DNA of 64,000 bases from Candidatus Venteria ishoeyi (lineage in GTDB: Bacteria > Pseudomonadota > Gammaproteobacteria > Beggiatoales > Beggiatoaceae), in assembly GCF_030378065.1 (NCBI RefSeq), contig NZ_JAUCGJ010000010.1, positions 1 through 64,000 of the forward strand, read 5' to 3'. Position numbers and translations under genes: made by a program. This document shows, one piece after another, positions 1-12,000 of the stretch. Under the pieces are notes generated by a model. The model was not told the origin of the DNA. It saw only the letters and a list, made by a program, of their open reading frames with translations, and did no database searches. Positions within the stretch are counted from its first letter, which is position 1. Every line of letters starts with the position of its first letter.

Positions 1-3000
1 ATACTGATGCAACAGACAGTTCGGATGTGGATAACAATGCCGATAATCCGACTGATGAAATAGCCGTGGTTGCACAAGGGGGTAATGACAATACAAATGA
101 TTTTGGTTATGTACAGGGTGGCAGCATTGGTGACTTTGTATGGTTGGATGAAAATGATGATGGCATTTGGTTAGCTGGAGAAAATGGCATTAGTGGTGTC
201 ACGGTCAGACTTTATCAGGATAATAACAATGATGGTGTTGTTGATAGTGGTGATACTCTGCTTGATACTCAGACGACTGATTCTGCTGGCGCTTATAAAT
301 TTACAGATCTAAAACCTGAAAATTATCTGGTGGATGTGACAGCACCTGCAAATCATATATTGACAACAGCTAATGATCCACATTATATCGCCCTTGCTGC
401 CAGCCAGGATTATGTGCTTGCTGATTTTGGTTTCAATCATATTGCACTCCCTCCCCCCCCCTCCGGCACCATCGGCGATTTCGTCTGGTATGATCAAAGT
501 GCAGACGGGGTGCAGGATGCCGGAGAACTTGGTATAAGTGGGGTTACAATCGATTTATATCTGGATAAAAATAAAGATGGCGTGCTTGATGCCGGTGATA
601 CGCGCGTTAGCACAAAAACAACCAACAGCAGTGGTTTTTATCAATTTACCGGACTATCTCGCGATTATTATCTGGTTGAGGTGACGGATACCGCCAATAA
701 GCTGACAGGCAAATCTTTGACTGTGGGTAGTGAAAACCCCTATCAGGCTAAGATCACTACAGGCAATGATGAGCAGGCCGATTTTGGTTATGCAGATATT
801 CCTCCTGCTCAAATTGGTGATCTTATCTGGAATGACTTAAATGGTGACGGAGTACAGGATGCCGGAGAACCCGGTATTGCTGATGTCACCCTGGAACTGT
901 TTCAGGATAGCGATGGCGATGGTGTGTATGAAACCAGTGTTGGCACACAAACCACTGACGACCAGGGACTGTATGGCTTTACAGATTTAGCTGCCGGTGA
1001 TTATCAGGTGCGCGTGGTTTCCGGTGTACCTGTGGGGATGAACCAGACCAGCGACCCGGACGCTACCCTGGATGCACAGTCTAATGTCACCTTGACGGCA
1101 GGAGAAAACCGTGAAGATATGGATTTTGCTTATCAAAATCCTGTGCTGGCAAGTCTGGGCGATACGGTTTGGCAGGATTTGAATGGTGACGGGGTACAGG
1201 ATGCCGGAGAACCCGGTATTGCTGATGTCACCCTGGAACTGTTCCAGGATAGCGATGGCGATGGTGTGTATGAAACCAGTGTTGGCACACAAACCACTGA
1301 CGACCAGGGACTGTATGGCTTTACAGATTTAGCTGCCGGTGATTATCAAGTGCGCGTGGTTTCCGGTGTGCCTGTGGGGATGAACCAGACCAGCGACCCG
1401 GACGCTACCCTGGATGCACAGTCTAATGTCACCTTGACGGCAGGAGAAAACCGTGAAGATATGGATTTTGCTTATCAAAATCCTGTGCTGGCCAGTCTGG
1501 GCGATACGGTTTGGCAGGATTTGAATGGTGACGGGGTACAGGATGCCGGAGAACCCGGTATTGCCGATGTCACTCTGGAACTGTTCCAGGATAGCGATGG
1601 CGATGGTGTATATGAAACCAGCTTAGGCACCAAGGTTACTGACAATCAGGGTTTGTATGTATTTGCAGGTTTGGATGCCGGTGATTATCAAGTGCGCGTG
1701 GTTTCCGGTGTACCTGTGGGTATGAACCAGACCAGCGACCCGGACGCTACCCTGGATGCACAGTCTAATGTCACCTTGACGGCAGGAGAAAACCGTGAGG
1801 ATATGGATTTTGCTTATCAAAATCCTGTGCTGGCAAGTCTGGGCGATACGGTTTGGCAGGATTTGAATGGTGACGGGGTGCAGGATGCCGGAGAACCCGG
1901 TATTGCTGATGTCACCCTGGAACTGTTCCAGGATAGCGATGGTGATGGTGTGTATGAAACCAGCTTAGGCACCAAGGTTACTGACAATCAGGGTTTGTAT
2001 GTATTTGCAGGTTTGGATGCCGGTGATTATCAAGTGCGCGTGGTTTCCGGTGTACCTGTGGGGATGAACCAGACCAGCGACCCGGACGCTACCCTGGATG
2101 CACAGTCTAATGTCACCTTGACGGCAGGACAAAATCGTGAGGATATGGATTTTGCTTATCAAAATCCTGTGCTGGCAAGTCTGGGCGATACGGTTTGGCA
2201 GGATTTAAATGCTGACGGCGTGCAGGATGCCGGAGAAGCCGGTATCGCAGGTGTCACCCTGGAATTACGGCAGGATAATAACACTGATGGCATTTATGAA
2301 ACACTGGTGGATACACAGATAAGCGACAACGCAGGTGACTATCTGTTTGATAATCTGCCTGCGGGTGATTATCAGGTTGTGGTCAGTAATGGTGTTGCTG
2401 GTTTGCAACAGACTGGTGATCCTGATGGCGCTTATGATAATCAGACTAAAGTCACTTTAAGTGATGGCGAACAGCATTTGACGGCTGACTTTGGTTATGT
2501 TGGCATTACCAGTGTCGGCGATACCGTCTGGCACGACATGGACGGCGATCAGTTCCAGGATGCCAACGAGCCGGGTATTGCCGGGGTAACGCTAAACTTG
2601 CAGGGTGCGGGTGCTGATGGTGTGTTTGGCACAGCGGATGATACCAGCCATACGACAAGCACCAATGCTAATGGTTTGTATCTGTTTGATAAGCTGAGTG
2701 CGGGTGAATACCGCATGTCTGTGGACAGCGCAAGCGTTTCCCTGTCAGGTATTCCTGGCGCGCTGACGCTGACCACCGCTAATAATCCCAGCGTGTTCAC
2801 CCTGAGTCTGGGTGAGCAGAAAGACGATGTTGATTTTGCTTATCGCGGCGCTGGCAGCATTGGTGATACCGTGTGGCTGGATGCCAACCAAAATGGTGTG
2901 CAGGATACGGGCGAGGAAACAATTCACAATGTTGAAGTGCAAATGCGTCTGCCGGGTGCTGACAATGTACTGGGCACGGATGATGATCCGATTTATACCA

Positions 3001-6000
3001 CACGCACCAACAGCACAGGAAATTACCTGTTTGATGGTCTGCCTGCTGGCAATTATCAAATTGATGTGAATACCACAACGGCACCGGATGCATCACGTCT
3101 GACCACCACCGGCAGCTATACAGTGGCCTTGCCAGAAGGCACCGCCCATCTTGAGGCAGACTTTGGTTTTGCTCAGCCTACCGGCTCTATTGGTGATTAC
3201 GTCTGGTTGGATAGCAATGCCGATGGTATCCAGGATGCGGCTGAAAGCGGTCTGGAAAACGTGCTGGTGAATCTGCTTGGCGCGGGTGTTGACGGTATGT
3301 TGGATACCGCAGATGATACATTGGCTTCCACTACCACTGATGCCAATGGCGCTTATCTATTTGAGCAACTGGCAGCAGGTGCTTATCGCATTACCTTGGG
3401 CGGCGTGCCGATTGGCTTAACTGCAAGCACCGGCCCACAATCACTGGGCGGCACTTCTGCGGAATTCAACCTGAATGCCGATGAAAATAAACGTGATGTA
3501 GACTTTGGCTTCAGCGGTAGCCCGGCGGGTAACAGTTGGATAGGCGATCAGGTCTGGTACGATGCCGATGGTGATGGCGTCTTTGATAGTAGCGAGCCGG
3601 TTTATGCAGGGATGACGGTTACTCTGACCCATCCCGGTGCAGACGGTGTGTTTGGCAATGCTGATGACCTAACAGCAACCACCACCACCGACAGCAACGG
3701 CTTGTATCGTTTTAGTGGTTTACCGGGTGGTGATTATCAGGTTTTCGTGGCAACGCCAACGGGTACCACCAGCACCACGCCAGGTGCGTATAACACCGTC
3801 AGCCTGCCGGATAACGACCATATTGATACGCTTGATTTTGGTTTCTATGGCAATGCCAGTCTGGGCGATTATGTCTGGAATGACAGCAACAACGATGGCA
3901 TTCAGGATGCTGACGAAAACGGTCTGGGCAATGTTACGGTGCAGGCGACCTGGGCTGGTTTTGATGGTATCAGTGGTACGGGCGATGATGTGTCCTTAAC
4001 CACAACGACTGACAGCGATGGTTTATATCAGTTCAACCATCTTGCCGCAGGTGACTATACGGTTACTGTAGTGGGTGGCATTCCCGTCGGTCTAACCCCA
4101 AGCGTCGGGCCGCAGTCGGCTGGCGGACATAGCACTACGACAACATTGACGCAGGGCGAGCAAAGAACAGACATTGACTTTGGTTACACTGGTACTCCCG
4201 CAGGCAGTGGCAGCATCGGCGATCAGGTTTGGTATGACAGCGATGGTGATGGCAACTTTGATGCCGGAGAGCCAGTACATGGCGGCTTGACCGTGACCTT
4301 GACGGAAGCTGGTATTGATGGTGTGTTTGGCACTGCGGATGATTTGCTGACAAGCACCGTCACTGATGACAATGGTTTGTATCTGTTCAGTGGTTTGCCG
4401 GAAGGTGATTATAAGGTTAACGTGCAGGCACCGAATGGCACCGGCACAACCACACCAAATGCTTATGATGAATTCCACCTCAATGAGGGTGAAAAGCGTG
4501 ATATCCAGGACTTTGGTTTCCGCGGTCTGGGCAGCATTGGTGATTACGTCTGGCATGATCTGAATAATGACGGCATACAGGATATCGGTGAAGCAGGTTT
4601 GGCAGGCGTTAATCTGCAACTGCGCTGGGATGGCCCGGATGGTCTGGCTAACAGCAGTGATGATGTGATTGCCACGACCACCACCGATAGCAACGGTTAT
4701 TATCACTTTGCGCACCTGAGTGCGGGTCACTATCAAATGACCGTGGTCAGCGGTGTTCCTGTTGGTTTGACTTCCAGCTTTGGGCCGGAGTCAGTTGGCA
4801 GGGACGTTGCGCTGTTGCGCCTCTACGACTTTAATCTGGCAAATGCTCAGATTAAACAGGATGTAGATTTTGGCTACGCGGGTACGCCGATTGGTGATGG
4901 CAGTATTGGCGATCAGGTCTGGATTGACTTGGATGAAGACGGTGTTAAAGATGCCAATGAGCAGGGTATTGCCGACGTAACTGTCACCTTAACCCATCCC
5001 GGCAGTGATGGCGTGTTTGGCAGCGCGGATGATATCAGCGTGACCACCACCACCGATGCCGAGGGTATTTACCGCTTCAGCGGTTTGCCAGCCGGAGATT
5101 ATCGGGTAAGCACACCAACCCCGGCGAACACCAGTTCTACCACGCCGGATGCTTACAATACCGTAAGTCTGGCGGATAGCGAAAACCGCGATGATGTGGA
5201 CTTTGGCTTTAATGGCACGGCACAGTTTGGTGATTACATCTGGCATGATACTAATGCCGATGGCGTACAGGATGCCACTGAGATAGGTCTTGGCGGTGTC
5301 ACGGTGCAGGCGACCTGGGCTGGAGTCGATGGTGTATTTGGCTCGGCTGATGACCGTTCATACAGTACGATTACCGATAGTAATGGTTTATATCTGTTGG
5401 ATAATTTGCCAATTGGGGATTATCAGGTGACGGTGATGAATTCGCCGGTAGGTATGACGGTCAGTACTGGCCCTGATACCGCAGGTCCTGGTACTGCCAA
5501 CCTGTCCTTAAGCGCGGGTGATGATAATCGCACGGTTGACTTTGCTTATACGGGTACCTCAGCGGGCACTGGGAGCATTGGTGATACCGTGTGGCTGGAC
5601 AGTGATGGTGATGGTTTGCTGGATGCTGATGAAAACGGCATCAGCGGTGCAACCGTGACCCTGACTTATCCCGGCGCGGATGGCATCTTCGGTAACGGTG
5701 ATGATATCAGCGTGACCACCGTCACTGACAGCAACGGCAACTACCGCTTTAATGGTTTGCCAGCAGCGCAGTATCAGGTGAATGTGGTGACCCCGGATGG
5801 CACGACTTCAACCACGCCGGATGCTTATAATCCAGTGGATTTAGCGGACGGTCAGGATATTGACACGATTGATTTTGGTTTCCGTGGCACTGCGGGACTC
5901 GGTGATTTTATCTGGTATGATCTGGATAATGACGGCATACAAGATGCCGGAGAACCGGGTCTTGCTGGCGTGACACTGGAAATTATTGGCGCGGGTTCTG

Positions 6001-9000
6001 ACGGTGTGATAGGCACGTTAGATGACAGCCGCTATACCACAAGCACGGACAGTACGGGTAAATACAGCCTTGATGGTCTGCCAGCCGGTACTTATCAGGT
6101 GACGGTGGATAATGGCGTACCCGCAGGTATGCAGGGCGTGATTGGCCCGGATACCGCAGGGCTGGGCACTGCCACGCTGACCCTGGCTAATGCTCAGACC
6201 CGTGATGATATTGACTTTGCCTACAATCTGCCAACTAACGGCAGTCTGGGTGATTATGTCTGGTTTGACCAGAATCAGGATGGTATTCAAGACAGCGCAG
6301 AAACCGGGCTGGCTAATGTCGGTGTCAACCTGGTATGGAGCGGTGTGGATGGGCTGTTTGGCACTGCCGATGACATTACCCGTTCCACGGTGACTGATGC
6401 CAATGGCGCTTATTTGTTTGAGAATCTGGCAGCCGGAGAATATCTTGTCAGCGTGATAGGTGGCGTACCTGTTGGCTTCACCGCAACCACCGGGGCACAG
6501 TCAGTTGGTGGAAACAGCACTACAGTCACGTTACCACTGGACATTCCCACACAGAGCGTGGGAACGAGAACCGATATTGATTTTGGTTATGCCGGTACCC
6601 CGGCGGGGAATAGCTGGCTGGGCGACCAAGTCTGGTATGACACTGATGGCGATGGTCAGCTTGACAGTGGTGAGCCAGTATTAGCGGGTATCACCGTGAG
6701 TCTAACCCATCCCGGCAGTGATGGCGTGTTTGGCAGTGGTGATGATATTTCCGTGACCACGACGACTGACAGCAATGGCTTGTATCGCTTTACCGGTCTG
6801 CCAGGTGGCGACTATCGGGTTAATGTGCTTGCGCCGGATGGCACGCGCACGACAACGCCAGCGGCTTATAATACCGTCACCCTGCCGGATAACGACTACA
6901 ACGACCAGCTTGATTTTGGTTTCCACGGTCTGGGCAGTCTGGGTGATTATGTCTGGCTGGATGGCGATAAAGATGGCGTTCAGGACTTCGGCGAGCAGGG
7001 CTTGTCGGGTGTCACTGTACAAGCCTTATGGTCAGGTTTTGATGGTATCAGCGGCACTGCCGATGATGTCACCTTGACCACCACCACCGACAGCAACGGC
7101 GCTTATCTGTTTAACAATCTGGCAGCAGGCAGCTATCAGATTAGCGTGCTCAGCGGTGTGCCGGTGGGCTTGAGTCCCAGTATTGGGCCACAGTCGGTTG
7201 GCAGCAACAGTAGCAATATGATTTTAGATGCTGGACAAGAGCGCAAAGACGTTGACTTTGGTTATCAGGGCACACCACTGGGCAGCGCCACGATTGGCGA
7301 TCAGGTCTGGTATGACACGGATGGCGATGGTGTGGTGGATGCGGATGAACCGGTGTATGCCGGTGTCAGCGTCACCTTAACCCATCCCGGCGATGATGGC
7401 GTGTTTGGCAATGCCGATGACATCAGCGTTAGCACTGTGACTGACAGCGATGGCAAATATTTATTCAGTGGCTTGCCAGCCGGTCAGTATCAGGTGTTTA
7501 CCGATACCCCAAGCGGCACCCAAAGCACTACGCCAGATACCTATAATCCCGTTAGCGTAACGGATGGTCAGGTGTTGGATAGTGTTGATTTTGGTTTCCG
7601 TGGTCTGGGCAGTCTGGGGGATTATGTCTGGCATGACCTGGATAATGACGGCATACAGGATATAGATGAATCCGGTATCGCTAATGTCAGTGTTGAAGCG
7701 CGTTGGTCTGGTTTGGACGGGGTGTTTGGCACGGCGGATGATGTGACAAAAACCACCACCACTGACAGCAGCGGACATTATTTCTTCAATCAACTGGCAG
7801 GTGGTGTGTATCAAGTGAGCGTCACTTCCGTGCCTGTGGGCTTGACACCAACCAGCGGCCCGCAATCAGTGGGTGGCAACCAAACCAGCATTATGCTGGC
7901 ACCGGCTGAAAACCGCTTTGATATGGACTTTGGCTACAATGGCACGCTGCTGGGCGATAGCAGTATCGGCGATCAGGTCTGGCAAGACATTGATGGCGAT
8001 GGCGTAATGGATGACAGTGAATTGCCACTGGCGGATGTCACTGTGACTCTGACCCATCCGGGTGCCGATGGAACATTTGGCACGGCGGATGATATTAGCG
8101 TTACCACGCAAACTGATAATGATGGCAAATACCGTTTCAGCGGTCTGCCGGAAGGTCAGTATCAGGTCTTTGTTGATACCCCGGAACACACCCAGGCAAC
8201 AACGCCGGAAAGCTACCAAAGTATTGTGCTGGGCGCGGGTGAAAACCGTCTGGATCGTGATTTTGGCTTCCAGCCTATTGGCAGTATTGGTGATTATGTC
8301 TGGCATGATAACAATGCCAATGGCTTGCAAGATAGCGGAGAAAGCGGGCTGGCAAATGTCTTAATGCAGGCAACCTGGGTTGGTGCGGATGGCATTTCCG
8401 GTACCAATGATGACCAGCATTTTACCACCACCACCGATGAGCAAGGCTTATATCTATTTAATGCCCTGCCTGTTGGTGCTTACCAAATTGATGTTATCAG
8501 CGGTATTCCCGTGGGTTTGAGCCCCAGTATTGGCGCAGAATCTGTGGGCAGTCATAGCACCATGCTGACATTGGCAAGCGGACAGGCGATTCGGACAGTG
8601 GATTTTGGCTATCAGGGTGATTTGCTGGGTACGGCTTCTATTGGCGATGAAGTCTGGCTGGACAGCGACGGCGATGGCATCAAGGATGCCGCTGAGGCCG
8701 TCCTGCCTGGTGCTACTGTGACCTTGACCCATCCGGGTGCTGACGGTGTGTTTGGCAATGCTGATGACATTGCTGTTAATACCACCACTGATGCCAACGG
8801 CCTGTATCTGTTTAACGGCTTACCGGCTGGCGATTATCGGGTAAATGTCACCGCACCAGCAGGCACTGCCAGCACCACGCCGAATGCTTATAATACGCTG
8901 ACGGTGGCTGATGGTGATGCGCTGAGAAGCGTGGACTTTGGCTTCCTGGGCAGTGCTGAACTGGGTGATTTTGTCTGGGTCGACATTAATAAAGATGGCA

Positions 9001-12000
9001 TACAGGATACAGGTGAAACCGGTTTTGCCGGTGTCACCATGCAAGCTGTCTGGGCGGGTGCTGACGGCACGCTGGGCACGGCGGACGATGTAAGATATAC
9101 CACCGTGACCAACGCCATTGGACAGTATCTATTTAACGGACTGCCGGGGGGTTTATATCAAGTCAGCGTGGACAGTGGCATACCTGCCGGTTACACAGTG
9201 AGCAGCGGCCCACAGGTTGCAGGTCCCGGCACTGCCAGCGTGACGCTGAGCGCGGCTGGCAGCGACCTGACCATGGATTTTGCTTATGCTCTGGAGGATA
9301 CCGGCACGGCAAGCTTTGGTGATTATGTCTGGCTGGATGCCGATGGCGATGGTTTGCAAGATAGCACTGAAACCGGATTGGCGGGTGTTACGGTTGAATC
9401 CTTGTGGGCTGGTGCAGATGGTGTGTTTGGCACGGCTGATGACCAAACCCAAACCACTGTGACCGACAACAATGGTCGTTATCAGTTTGATAAGCTGCCA
9501 GCCGGTAGCTTCCGGGTGCAGGTGACAGCAGGTGTATCGGCTAATCTGACACCGACCCTGGGCGCGCACAGTATTGGCGCAGGCAGCGCAGTATTTGATT
9601 TGAGTACAGGCACAAACCGTGACGATATTGACTTTGCTTATGTGCCCACTCCAACCGGTACTGGCAGCATTGGTGATTTAATCTGGTATGACAGTGACGG
9701 CGATGGTGTGCCGGACAGCGGTGAAAACGGCTTGGCTGGCGTGAGTGTGTATTTACGCGCAGCAGGTGCTGATGGCTTATTAAATACCGCAGATGATGTA
9801 TTACGCAACACCGTGACCGATAGCACAGGCGCTTATCTGTTCAGCGATTTGCCAGTGGATCAATACCGGGTTATCGTCGATACCAGCACCTTGCCAGGTG
9901 GCATTGCCAGCGCAGTGACCAGCACCACGCCTTCAGCGGGTGACAGCTTCTCACTGGCAGATGGTGAAAATCGTCTGGACAGAGATTTTGGTTATCGCGG
10001 ATTGGCGAGTCTGGGGGATTATGTCTGGTTGGATCAGGATGCCGATGGCGTTCAAGATGCCGATGAAAGCGGTATTTCAGGCATTACTCTGGAATTAACC
10101 TGGGCCGGTAATGACGGTGTGATGGGGACGGCAGATGATCAGGTCTTTAGCACCGTGACCGACAGCAACGGACATTATTTATTTAATGATTTAGCACCGG
10201 GCGATTACCGTCTGAGCTTAAATAACAGCTCATTACCCATTGGCTTAAGCGCAACCACCGGGCCGCAGTCTATTGGTGGCAATAACCTGAACCTGACGCT
10301 GGCAGGTGGTGAAAATCATCTGGATGCTGACTTTGGTTATGTGCAGACTGGTGCGGCAGTGGGTGATTTTGTCTGGTTTGATCAAAATGCCGATGGCGTA
10401 CAGGATACAACTGAACCCGGTATTGTCGGCGCAGTTGTTACCATCACCACCGCAGGCGCGGATGGTGTATTTGGTACCGCAGATGATAACCAGCGCACGA
10501 CGACCACAGACAGCAATGGCTGGTATCAGTTTGCCGGTCTCAATGCTGGCAGCTATCAGGTGGCGGTGGATACCACCAGCGTTGGCAGCGGTCTCGGTCT
10601 GACTACCAGCAACAACAACAGCGTTACCCTGACGGACAACCAGCTACGTGATGATCAGGACTTTGGTTTTGCCGGTAATGCCTCTCTGGGCGATTTCGTC
10701 TGGCGCGACACTAACCAGGATGGTATTCAGGATGCCACTGAGCAAGGCATCAGCAATGTCACAGTCACGGCAGTCTGGGCAGGTTTTGACGGCCTTGCAG
10801 GTACGGCTGATGATGTCACCTACACCACAACAACCGACAGCAACGGCTTCTATTTGTTTGATAATCTGGCTGCGGGTGATTATCAGGTGAGTTTGACACC
10901 CAGCACAATTCCGCTGGGCTTGAACCCGACTATCGGTGCGCAATCTGTAGGTGCAAATCAAACCGTAGTCACGTTGGCAGCCAGCGAGAAACAGCAGGAT
11001 GTCGATTTCGGCTATGCGCAAACCGGTGCAGCACTGGGTGATTTTGTCTGGTTTGACCAAGATGGCGACGCTCAGCAGGATGCAGGAGAGACTGGCATTG
11101 CTGGCGTTACTGTGCGCCTGACCTTACCGGGCGCGGATGGTGTGTTGGGCACGGCGGATGACCTGATGCAGATGACAACCACTGACAGCAGCGGTTTTTA
11201 TACCTTCACTGACCTGGATGCAGGTGATTACCAAGTGAATATAGAAACCGGCAGCTTACCAAACGGCATGACCCTGACCACGCTTAACAACATCACTGCC
11301 ACGCTGGCTAACATGGAAGTCCGTGATGACATTGATTTTGGTGCAAACGGTGCTGGTACGCTGGGAGACTATATCTGGCTGGATAGTGATAAAGACGGTA
11401 TTCAGGATCCTGATGAACAGGGCATTGCCGGTGTTGACATCAATCTGCGCTGGCATGGCCTGGATGGTCTGGCAAATACCGCAGATGACGTGTCTTATCA
11501 AACCGTGACCGATGCCAATGGCTTTTATCTGTTTAATGGTCTGGCTGCGGGAGGTTATGATGTGATGCTGGATACGGCAACGCTGCCTGCTGGTCTAAGT
11601 CCAACGACAGGGCCAGCTTCAGTGGGCGCAACGCAGACCACGACAACATTAACTGCGGGTCAGGACAAACTGGATGTAGACTTTGGCTTTGCAATGGGCG
11701 ACCTGCCAGATTATGTTATCACCAAGGATGATGGTGTTACCCAGGCGATACCGGGGCAGACACTGACTTACACCATTACAGCGCAGAATGTGGGTGGTGG
11801 CGATGGGTATAACGTGATGGTCACTGATAACGTGCCAATTGACGTACTGGAGAATATCCAGGTAGACCGTGACGGTGTTGTGAATGCAGCAACCGGCGAA
11901 GTGAGCTGGACACTGTCACAAATGCTATCCGGTGAGTTACAACAGTTTACAGTGACGGCAACGGTTAAAGCGAATGCCGATCTGGCTCAGGACAGCTTTA

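Noticed and set aside
813-2180. Tandem repeats considered as a CRISPR array or insertion sequences
   Set aside because: The units are 342-bp coding domains in one frame, without spacers or terminal inverted repeats.
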